Shown here one piece after another: positions 1 through 5,167 of a stretch of DNA of 5,167 bases. Both the position numbers and the translations under genes were made by a program. Source of the stretch: Clostridia bacterium (GTDB taxonomy: Bacteria > Bacillota > Clostridia > Lachnospirales > Cellulosilyticaceae); contig JAQSYC010000134.1 in the NCBI GenBank assembly GCA_029256345.1, positions 1 to 5,167 of the forward strand. Reading direction: 5' to 3'. Every line of letters begins with the position of its first letter. Positions within the stretch are counted from its first letter, which is position 1. The notes beneath the pieces are model-generated. The model was not told where the DNA came from and made no database searches. It worked only from the letters and a program-made list of their open reading frames with translations.

Positions 1-848
1 TATGTGAAACAGGCCTACCCATTGTTTCTATTCCTGGCCCTCAGGGCGGATACTCTTTTATGGCGGGTTATAAAAGCAATGCTAACGTCTTAGAAAGTGA
101 TGATGTTTTTAACCTTTTACTTTCTAGTATGGGCGTTAGACCTGAAAAGGATACGGAAACAGCCTATCAACTTAAAAATGCGCTGATCAAGCTTGAAAAC
201 AGTGTATCTGAAGAACATCGCCCTGAGATTATACGTGCTAAAGAAAGATTTTTCATCGATTCAGACCCTTGGTGGGGCAAAAGAGCCCCCAATAAATATG
301 TAGACATCATCAAAAAGTCTATCCTTCACCTGAAGAAACTTGAAGTATCCTATAAAAAATACACCGGCGAACTCTCTAAAAGAATTTTGAGTCCTTATGG
401 GGTCGTCGTAAAGAGTGATGAATGGTATATGGTGGCTTTTTGTGAAGACAAAAGTGACATCCGCGTATTTAAATGCAGTCGAATAGACAGTATTCAGGTG
501 CTGGATGAAACCTTTCGTATTCCTCCCAGTTTTTCTTTAGAAGCCTTTTGGGAAAATAATAAACAAAATTTTATTAAACAAACCGCTGTTAAAGAGGTGC
601 ATTGTTCTTACCCTGTAAAAGTCAAATGCCTTGATGAAAAGCCATTGCTTCTTAAAGACTTTCCCCAGTTATCCTCTATGCAGCTAGAAAACGTTTGGAT
701 TTATGAAATAGACCTACTCAGCTTTGAGACTGCCTGCAGGGTTATCCTCCCCTTTAGTGACCAGACAGAGGTCTTAGAACCCCTTGAACTTAGACAATAT
801 CTTTTAACAAAAGCTCAAAAAATTTTGACTTTATATAAAATCTTATAA
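1..848 (+). CDS. WYL-domain (YafY-type) transcriptional regulator, 5' end missing
   Basis: This is the C-terminal 281 residues of a DNA-binding regulator whose start lies left of the window. An ATG at 60 could be taken as a start, but the frame is open from position 3 and encodes GLPIVSIPGPQGGYSF before it. That is the usual helix-turn-helix wing of this family (GGY followed by a GYK/GYR linker), so the ATG at 60 is internal. Counting visible residues, the order is wing (1-20), helical linker (about 25-105), WYL domain (about 107-176, with WYM at 141-143 and the basic FKCSRI stretch just after) and a WCX-type C-terminal domain (about 190-281, with VLEPLELRQYL near 257-267). Family members are about 300-320 residues, so roughly 30-40 are missing. 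WYL domains are known to sense small ligands or nucleic acid; the ligand here is unknown. No terminator follows, so transcription may run into the GyrI-like gene 131 bp downstream. Confidence 0.9.
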   Translation, partial: CETGLPIVSIPGPQGGYSFMAGYKSNANVLESDDVFNLLLSSMGVRPEKDTETAYQLKNALIKLENSVSEEHRPEIIRAKERFFIDSDPWWGKRAPNKYVDIIKKSILHLKKLEVSYKKYTGELSKRILSPYGVVVKSDEWYMVAFCEDKSDIRVFKCSRIDSIQVLDETFRIPPSFSLEAFWENNKQNFIKQTAVKEVHCSYPVKVKCLDEKPLLLKDFPQLSSMQLENVWIYEIDLLSFETACRVILPFSDQTEVLEPLELRQYLLTKAQKILTLYKIL

Positions 849-865
849 ATCCCTGACACTCTATT

Positions 866-887
866 GGCAAGGATTGCCTTGTATAAT
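866..887 (+). promoter_or_regulatory. Possible promoter -10 with abutting dyad, ahead of the GyrI-like gene
   Basis: A perfect TATAAT lies at 882-887. Directly before it is a 5-bp inverted repeat, CAAGG (868-872) and CCTTG (877-881), with a 4-base loop; GGCAA/TTGCC (866-870 and 874-878) is an overlapping alternative pairing. No good -35 hexamer is found 16-19 bp upstream, and TTGGCA at 864 is only 12 bp away. The site would therefore be weak or need an activator. A start near 894 would give a leader of about 85 bases. The stem has no T-tract after it, so it is not a terminator. The operator role is inference only. Confidence 0.3.
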
Positions 888-979
888 GAGCTTATAAAGA
901 TGATTGATGGTCGTATGGTTTAAGCTGATAGATTTCAATCATATTTAATATCTATCCAAACTGAAGGGAGCTATACATA

Positions 980-1429
980 ATGGAAGGAAAAGTAATAACG
1001 CTAAAAGGATTTAAGGCTGTAGGATTAACATACTTTGGAGATAATGAAAAAGGTGAAATTCCTAGTCTTTGGGCCACATTTAATAAGCAGTTCAGCCACA
1101 TCTCACAAAAAAGCATGCCTATGTTATGTTATGGTATATGCGATGATATGCCTGACTCTGAGGGCCGGTTTCACTATACTGCCTGTGTAGCAGTCGATGC
1201 ATTTTCAGATGTGCCAGAAGGCATGGACACCAAAACCGTTCCTGCTGGAAAATATCTTGTTTATACTTTCAGCGGCCCTATGGATAACTTAGGCCCATTT
1301 TATGAGACTATCTTTTCAACATGGTTTCCAAATTCTCCATATGAAATGGATATGAGACCTCAGCTGGAACTTTATGATGAAAGATTTATGCGTAATGGGG
1401 AATTTGATATCTACGTACCTATTAAGTGA
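980..1429 (+). CDS. Stand-alone GyrI-like (effector-binding domain) protein
   Basis: This 149-residue protein consists of one GyrI-like/AraC-type effector-binding domain with no DNA-binding domain. Visible family features are the N-terminal strand (KVITLKGFKAVGL), IPSLWATF at 27-34, the YTACVAV strand near 66-72, VPAGKYLVYTFSGP at 87-100, and PQLELYDERF at 127-136. Glu130 is the acidic residue expected in the ligand pocket, by analogy with BmrR-type domains. Length is normal for the single-domain family. The start is supported by AAGGGAG at 964-970, nine bases before the ATG. Known relatives bind cationic or hydrophobic small molecules, inhibit DNA gyrase (E. coli GyrI/SbmC) or hydrolyse cyclopropane-containing toxins; which applies here cannot be told. 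It follows the WYL regulator on the same strand, so a sensor or detoxification role linked to that regulator is plausible but inferred. No signal peptide is seen, so it should be cytoplasmic. Confidence 0.85.
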   Translation: MEGKVITLKGFKAVGLTYFGDNEKGEIPSLWATFNKQFSHISQKSMPMLCYGICDDMPDSEGRFHYTACVAVDAFSDVPEGMDTKTVPAGKYLVYTFSGPMDNLGPFYETIFSTWFPNSPYEMDMRPQLELYDERFMRNGEFDIYVPIK

Positions 1430-1463
1430 TATTTGATAATCTGCACCCTAAAAACTTTGTTTT

Positions 1464-1498
1464 AAAAATGCCAAGCAGGAATTGTCTGCTTGGCATTT
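1464..1498. terminator. Bidirectional intrinsic terminator between convergent genes
   Basis: A perfect 13-bp stem is formed by 1466-1478 and 1486-1498 (core ATGCCAAGCAG / CTGCTTGGCAT) around a 7-base loop. Read on the minus strand it is followed by TTTTT, starting 8-10 bases past the acetyltransferase stop codon, which gives a textbook terminator for that gene. On the plus strand the tail (TTTAGGTATTTTATA) is a poorer U-tract but should still serve the GyrI-like gene, which stops at 1429. Confidence 0.88.
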
Positions 1499-1505
1499 AG
1501 GTATT

Positions 1506-2048
1506 TTATATAGGTTGAACTTTACCGAAAAGGAGGTCATCATCATATACGTCTTCTATCAAATGATAGTCTTTTAATCGTCCCTCCAGCTTAAATCCGT
1601 TTTTTTCCAATACCTTGCTTGACCCAATATTTGCACCTATTACACGGGCATGGAGTTTATGAAGACCCAATACTTCAAAGGCAAAATGATTCATCAACGC
1701 AATGGTCTCTGTGCCATAGCCCTTGCCCCAATAGTCTTTATGAAAGACATAACCTACTTCAGCATGTTTTGCACTTTCATAAAAATTGAAAATCATTGCT
1801 GTACCTATAACTGTCTCAGTTGATTTAAGAACAACCGAAGCATATAAATGAGTACCTGCTGCTTCTCGTTTTAATAACCCCTCAATATGCTCATAGGTTT
1901 CATCCACTGTATGCATAAGCCTCCAACCAATAAAACGGGAAACCTCTTTATCTGAAACATAGCTATGTATCTCCTGAACATCCTTTGTATCTAACGCTTT
2001 AAAATATATGTGCTCACCTTTTAGCCCATGAAATAAACTTGCATCCAT
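1506..2048 (-). CDS. GNAT family N-acetyltransferase, RimJ/RimL type
   Basis: This 180-residue cytoplasmic protein should transfer an acetyl group from acetyl-CoA to an amine. The N-terminal part GEHIYFKALDTKDVQEIHSY (11-30) is the usual RimJ/RimL-like opening ("R.l...D"). Strand AEVGYVF (96-102) leads into the acetyl-CoA pyrophosphate loop YWGKGYGTE (106-114, matching the Q/RxxGxG/A motif A in the form WGKGYG). The segment N140-x-GSSKVLEKNGF (140-152) is the C-terminal motif typical of this group. Length is normal and no key residue is missing. The start ATG is preceded on the minus strand by AAGGGAG (2057-2063) at 8 bases. The gene has its own promoter upstream and the shared terminator downstream, so it can be a single-gene unit. 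Relatives acetylate ribosomal protein N-termini, peptides, polyamines or antibiotics; the substrate here cannot be assigned. Confidence 0.92.
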   Translation of the reverse strand: MDASLFHGLKGEHIYFKALDTKDVQEIHSYVSDKEVSRFIGWRLMHTVDETYEHIEGLLKREAAGTHLYASVVLKSTETVIGTAMIFNFYESAKHAEVGYVFHKDYWGKGYGTETIALMNHFAFEVLGLHKLHARVIGANIGSSKVLEKNGFKLEGRLKDYHLIEDVYDDDLLFGKVQPI

Positions 2049-2094
2049 ATACTACTCTCCCTTACTACTCTATTTTTGCTTTACTTTAAAACAC

Positions 2095-2123
2095 ATTATA
2101 CTACAGTCCACAAATTTAGTCAT
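2095..2123 (-). promoter_or_regulatory. Vegetative (sigma-A type) promoter for the GNAT gene
   Basis: Read on the minus strand, ATGACT (2118-2123, 4 of 6 matches to TTGACA) is separated by exactly 17 bases from a perfect TATAAT (2095-2100). Transcription would begin near 2088, giving a leader of about 40 bases that includes the AAGGGAG ribosome site of the acetyltransferase. This is judged from the consensus only. Confidence 0.6.
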
Positions 2124-2134
2124 CTAGGTTTCTG

Positions 2135-2159
2135 AAGAATTGATGTATCGATAATTCTT
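2135..2159. repeat. Small inverted repeat between the GNAT and chemoreceptor genes
   Basis: AAGAATT (2135-2141) and AATTCTT (2153-2159) form a 7-bp A/T-rich stem with an 11-base loop. It lies 28 bases past the chemoreceptor stop codon and just upstream of the acetyltransferase promoter. No T-run follows on the minus strand (CAGAAACC), so it is a poor terminator. It may be a weak pause site, an operator or chance. No other terminator is seen after the chemoreceptor gene, so readthrough into the acetyltransferase is possible. Confidence 0.3.
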
Positions 2160-2186
2160 GACTACAGGTGATTAAAGGGAGTTTCA

Positions 2187-3638
2187 TTATTTATTTTTTA
2201 CAATTTCTCTAAGATTCTCACTAGAAATTGTCATTTTTTTCATCACATTAAAAATGCTCTCTATACTTATATTATGTTCTTCCATCGTTGCAAGCATTTC
2301 TTGTGTAGCTGCAGCATGCTGCTCCGCGATAGTTGCTACTTCCTCTGATTCTTCTCGTATCTTTCCAAAAATAGCTGTGGTTTTATCAATCATTTCAAGC
2401 TCTGTTAAAATATGCTGATCTATATCTTTAAAGGAAAGCTGTATTTCATTGAAGCTTGTATTAACAGCATTTGAAAGCACTTCCCCCTTTTTAACAGCTT
2501 CATTGCCCGTTTGTACTTTTTCCAATACCTTTCTAGTTTTATCATTTATCCCGCTAATAATTTCGTTAATCTGGCTAACAATATTAGCACTTTCTTCAGC
2601 CAGCTTCCTCACTTCATCGGCTACTACTGCAAAACCTTTTCCGGCTTCCCCTGCTCTGGCCGCTTCTATTGCAGCATTCAATGCCAAAAGGTTCGTCTGC
2701 GATGCTATTTGTATGATTCCTGAAAGAAAATTATTAATAACACCTATATTATCTTGTAATTCAGTAACTGTTATGACAGATTCTGTGACAGCGTCCCCAA
2801 TAATACTCATCTGTTTATCCATTTGCATTATTTTCCCTGAACCACTGGCAACTAATTCACTGGTTTTTTTAGATATACTTTCAAGCTGTCTGGAAATATT
2901 TTGTGACTCATAAATTTTTTGTTCTGCTGTACTCATCATACTACTGACATCATTTATAGCCCCTGCTTGTGCTGTCACCCCATTTACGACTTCATTGACA
3001 GTATTAACCATAGATTCACTGATTTCTTTGACTGATTGCAAATTAACAAAGCAACCCGATACCTCATCATTTAACGAACTGGTATTGGTCTCTATAACCC
3101 CCATTGTTCTCTGCAATGCTTCAACTGATTGCCCTGCCTTCTTTGCTTCATCGGCTGCCAATTTAATAGCGTCCTTCCCCCATTTTGTCATAAAATAAAT
3201 AACAAGTACAATTACATTTATAATGGCTATCTGAATAAGCATACTCCCCTGAAAGACTCCATATAAAATAAATTTAGCTATAAGTCCTGTATTAATCAGT
3301 CCGCTGCATACCATAAAAACTGTTGTATTTAAGTACAATGAACATAGACTTATAGGAATAAGAATTAAATAAATAGAGTTAGCATTTTTTACAAAACTCA
3401 CCGTAGCTATCCCTACAATGAGAGATACTATATACGGCACTGCAGTTTGGAGTTTCTCCTTCCTTATAGAAAAAATACAAAAAATAATAGTTGCTATATA
3501 TACAACTGAAGCTATAAGAAGTGCCGCCTGCTTATAATAAATACCTGTAAAGATTGATAATACTGCTATTAAAAAAATAATACCGATTACCGCTTTATTA
3601 ACTTTTTTAAAATGCTTTTTCATAATCACTTTTTCCAT
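2187..3638 (-). CDS. Methyl-accepting chemotaxis protein with six membrane helices, no HAMP
   Basis: This is a chemoreceptor that should signal through CheW/CheA to the flagellar motor. I place the start at the ATG at 3638 (483 residues) because a perfect AAGGAGG (3647-3653) lies 8 bases before it. The in-frame ATG at 3659 (490 residues) has no ribosome site at proper spacing. Numbered from that longer form, a short basic N-terminus is followed by six hydrophobic helices near 22-41, 44-64, 73-90, 95-112, 114-133 and 139-158. The loops are short, so there is no extracellular ligand domain. A long coiled coil then begins directly, with no HAMP. The signalling tip is textbook: [20 protein letters not shown] (315-334), then [20 protein letters not shown] (335-354). 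Each arm is about 150-170 residues, over 20 heptads, suggesting a 44H-like class (inference). Glu/Gln clusters such as [11 protein letters not shown] (445-455) are candidate methylation sites. There is no C-terminal CheR-tether pentapeptide. No other chemotaxis gene is in the window, so it is an orphan receptor. The stimulus is unknown; sensing within the membrane or in the cytoplasm is likely. Confidence 0.93.
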   Translation of the reverse strand: MEKVIMKKHFKKVNKAVIGIIFLIAVLSIFTGIYYKQAALLIASVVYIATIIFCIFSIRKEKLQTAVPYIVSLIVGIATVSFVKNANSIYLILIPISLCSLYLNTTVFMVCSGLINTGLIAKFILYGVFQGSMLIQIAIINVIVLVIYFMTKWGKDAIKLAADEAKKAGQSVEALQRTMGVIETNTSSLNDEVSGCFVNLQSVKEISESMVNTVNEVVNGVTAQAGAINDVSSMMSTAEQKIYESQNISRQLESISKKTSELVASGSGKIMQMDKQMSIIGDAVTESVITVTELQDNIGVINNFLSGIIQIASQTNLLALNAAIEAARAGEAGKGFAVVADEVRKLAEESANIVSQINEIISGINDKTRKVLEKVQTGNEAVKKGEVLSNAVNTSFNEIQLSFKDIDQHILTELEMIDKTTAIFGKIREESEEVATIAEQHAAATQEMLATMEEHNISIESIFNVMKKMTISSENLREIVKNK

Positions 3639-3646
3639 TGCTTCTG

Positions 3647-3653
3647 CCTCCTT
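3647..3653 (-). promoter_or_regulatory. Ribosome binding site that sets the chemoreceptor start
   Basis: On the minus strand this reads AAGGAGG, a perfect anti-16S match, eight bases before the ATG at 3636-3638. It lies inside the longer reading frame that begins at 3659, so it argues that translation starts at the inner ATG and that the first seven codons of the longer form are leader. The nearest purine-rich site to the outer ATG (GAGGAAA) is about 14 bases away, which is too far. Confidence 0.75.
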
Positions 3654-3683
3654 GGTCATATTTACATTTCGAGTTTCCTCTTC

Positions 3684-3689
3684 ATTATA
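3684..3689 (-). promoter_or_regulatory. Candidate -10 element of the chemoreceptor promoter
   Basis: A perfect TATAAT on the minus strand would start transcription near 3677, about 40 bases before the preferred ATG at 3638. The -35 region is poor: at 17-bp spacing it reads TGCAGA, 3 of 6 matches. I looked for a flagellar sigma-D type promoter (TAAA, 15 bases, GCCGATAA) and found no good match. Confidence 0.35.
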
Positions 3690-3776
3690 TATGAACTCAG
3701 ATTATTTCTGCAGTCTCATTAGTCATTATTTAGAATGCTAAAAGCACAACAATACTGCCCTGCACTCCTTCTAAAG

Positions 3777-3805
3777 AAAAAATTCCTCGGACATTAAGTC
3801 CGAGG
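3777..3805 (-). terminator. Intrinsic terminator of the DUF4173 gene
   Basis: On the minus strand, CCTCGGAC (3798-3805) and GTCCGAGG (3785-3792) make a perfect 8-bp G/C-rich stem with a 5-base loop. It is followed by AATTTTTTCTTT, with the T6 at 3777-3782. It begins six bases past the stop codon of the membrane protein. It separates that gene from the chemoreceptor gene downstream, so the two should be independent units. Confidence 0.92.
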
Positions 3806-3811
3806 CAACAC

Positions 3812-5167
3812 TTAGTCTATCCTATTTAAAATTTGACTCTTATAATAGTTATACTCATACCACTGATCATATTGATCATGCATAATCTCTTTTTGTCTCT
3901 CTAAATGCTCTCGGATTTGCTGGCTGACCTCAGTTTCTTCGGCGTTTAGTAATCTTACTATCTCCGGCATGGCATCATATGACAGATTTATAATGTACCC
4001 TACATCTATTTTCCCTGTCTCCTCATATCTTAAGATATTCTCTTTTGCGATGATTCGGTCTATATTAATAAAGTTCAATGCGGTATAGACTGTTAGTGCA
4101 GCAATCACTGAATATTTAAGAACAGGCGTTTTTTTAACCCAGATACCTAACAACAAAATGATGAGCAGTATACCTATTAAGATCATAAAGACTTGAACAA
4201 ATACTCTTAATCTCGTAAATCCAAATGCGCTTTCATACAAATACATTTTGTAGCTGGCAGCTCCGAGCATATTAAAGGTAAATACTATTAGCAAACTATA
4301 GGACAGATTGGCTGCTTTATGGACCACACCCTGGCCCTTCTTCATGAGATTCATACCTAACATCACTATTGCAAAGTTGATGATAGTCACTAAAATCAAT
4401 TCAAAAAAACCTCTTCTGGCATATTCTGCATAGGAAAATCCTATTGGCAAGGCATCTGCCCCTCCCCCATATAAATAAGCTGCCTGGACAACCGTAAATA
4501 ATAAATAAGCAGTATTTACCATGACTAATATTGTTATCATCGTCACTGGTTCCCAGCACGCTTTGACAACACCCATAGCCTCCTCTTGATATGGTATATG
4601 ACTATATTTGAAACTCCATAATAACCCAAACATATATAGTGTGATGAGTGTTATCAAAAACGTATGTGCTATAACACTAGAATTATTGAACCCTCCAAAT
4701 AAATCACCTAGGCTTTGAATATAATAATTGAACATCATATCAGCAGAGGACAGCAGCATGATAATAATGATTAATAAAGGAATAGAAATCATCAGTCCTC
4801 TTATGATACTTTTTCGCGTTGCATTCTCCTTCACTTCTTTTCCGCTTTTTATGATTTCCTTACTAAAGGAAATAAACTTAGGGGAGGTCATAAGCGCTTT
4901 ATTAAACATCCTGTCTACAATATTAGCTGCTAAAGCTAGGCCTATTCCCTTAACCTGTTCATATCTTACGGTTATTAAATACCCTGTTATTAATAAAGGT
5001 ATTAAGAGTATATTTAAACTTTTCAGTACAGGATTGTTATATAAACTAAAACTTAACGCCAATAAAATACTTGGTATACCCCATACAAGGCTTATTTTTT
5101 TGCTCAGCTGAATTTGACTCTTAACACTGTACAAAACAGCACCCATCATAACCATAGTGAAGATTAA
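3812..5167 (-). CDS. DUF4173-family polytopic membrane protein, N-terminus off window
   Basis: This is an integral membrane protein of unknown function. The first ATG in view is at 5155, but the frame runs open to the window edge (LIFT precedes that Met) and no ribosome site is visible in the 12 bases beyond it. The start therefore probably lies outside; 451 residues are seen. Numbered from the Met at 5155, hydrophobic helices lie near 1-10 (partial), 21-39, 46-63, 117-139, 161-182, 204-224, 252-270, 283-302, 318-340 and 346-362. A charged loop at 90-116 follows the third. Family marks are SLYNNPVLKSLNILLIPLL (37-55), the conserved YAEYARRGFFELILVTIINF (242-261), and a C-terminal soluble tail with NIDRIIAKENILRY (364-377), the DVGYIINLSYDAMPEIVRLL block (384-403) and a tyrosine/tryptophan-rich end (427-439). 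The closely related DUF4153 family was considered, but the YAEYAR block favours DUF4173. No catalytic motif is seen. It ends in its own terminator; its promoter and operon partners are off the window. Confidence 0.8.
   Translation of the reverse strand, partial: LIFTMVMMGAVLYSVKSQIQLSKKISLVWGIPSILLALSFSLYNNPVLKSLNILLIPLLITGYLITVRYEQVKGIGLALAANIVDRMFNKALMTSPKFISFSKEIIKSGKEVKENATRKSIIRGLMISIPLLIIIIMLLSSADMMFNYYIQSLGDLFGGFNNSSVIAHTFLITLITLYMFGLLWSFKYSHIPYQEEAMGVVKACWEPVTMITILVMVNTAYLLFTVVQAAYLYGGGADALPIGFSYAEYARRGFFELILVTIINFAIVMLGMNLMKKGQGVVHKAANLSYSLLIVFTFNMLGAASYKMYLYESAFGFTRLRVFVQVFMILIGILLIILLLGIWVKKTPVLKYSVIAALTVYTALNFINIDRIIAKENILRYEETGKIDVGYIINLSYDAMPEIVRLLNAEETEVSQQIREHLERQKEIMHDQYDQWYEYNYYKSQILNRID

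Noticed and set aside
60..848. A complete 262-residue regulator starting at the ATG at 60.
   Set aside because: The frame is open upstream to position 3 and encodes the conserved winged-helix end (GPQGGYSF), so this Met is internal and the gene is cut by the window.
2158..2186. Plus-strand TTGACT followed by AAAGGGAG, suggesting a plus-strand promoter and ribosome site antisense to the chemoreceptor.
   Set aside because: No -10 lies at 16-18 bp and no start codon follows the purine run at usable distance.
2449..3198. Plus-strand open frames (2449-2913, 2511-2723 and 2995-3198) opposite the chemoreceptor.
   Set aside because: They are antisense shadows of a perfectly conserved chemoreceptor signalling domain, with no ribosome sites or family resemblance.
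3752..3770. A Shine-Dalgarno-like AGAAGGAG on the minus strand that might serve a small gene.
   Set aside because: Only a few codons follow any nearby ATG, GTG or TTG before a stop, so no peptide can be supported.
3660..3774. A cyclic di-GMP riboswitch ahead of the chemoreceptor; minus-strand GTGCAGGGCAG near 3755-3765 faintly resembles a GEMM core.
   Set aside because: The GNRA tetraloop receptor parts and the CGCAAAGCC segment are absent, the space is too short, and the candidate -10 lies downstream of it.
4728..5111. A plus-strand open frame of 127 codons opposite the membrane protein.
   Set aside because: It is antisense to the hydrophobic helices of DUF4173; its apparent hydrophobicity is a by-product of the complementary codons.
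1..5167. Mobile element, CRISPR array, tRNA or rRNA gene, or a defence system.
   Set aside because: No transposase or integrase, no terminal or regularly spaced repeats and no RNA gene signatures were seen; all five genes belong to common chromosomal families.

Overview
The window is an AT-rich stretch of ordinary low-GC Firmicute chromosome, probably from a motile clostridium. The evidence is the A/T-rich codon use, strong AAGGGAG/AAGGAGG Shine-Dalgarno sites, TATAAT-type promoters, stem-loop plus U-tract terminators, a methyl-accepting chemotaxis protein, and the families present (WYL regulator, stand-alone GyrI-like protein, DUF4173 membrane protein). The genus cannot be named from the sequence alone. 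Nothing points to a phage, a transposon, a CRISPR array or a defence island.

Layout: (1) At the left edge, on the plus strand, lies the 3' part of a YafY-type WYL transcriptional regulator; its DNA-binding domain is mostly off the window. (2) After a 131-bp gap holding a perfect -10 hexamer and a small dyad, still on the plus strand, comes a stand-alone GyrI-like ligand-binding protein. (3) This converges on a minus-strand RimJ/RimL-type GNAT acetyltransferase, and the two share a strong bidirectional terminator. (4) Upstream of the acetyltransferase, also on the minus strand, is an orphan chemoreceptor with six membrane helices, no extracellular sensing domain and no HAMP. Its start is best placed at the second in-frame ATG (3638), where a perfect AAGGAGG sits. 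(5) At the right edge, on the minus strand, is a polytopic DUF4173 membrane protein that ends in a clear intrinsic terminator. Its reading frame stays open to the window edge, so its N-terminus is missing.

How they fit together: most genes look like separate transcription units with their own promoter or terminator. The one plausible functional pair is the WYL regulator and the GyrI-like protein (same strand, adjacent, both ligand-binding folds). Neither the ligand nor a regulatory link can be read from the sequence. No gap without a gene exceeds about 155 bases. I found no convincing new biological system here; the least-understood item is the DUF4173 protein.
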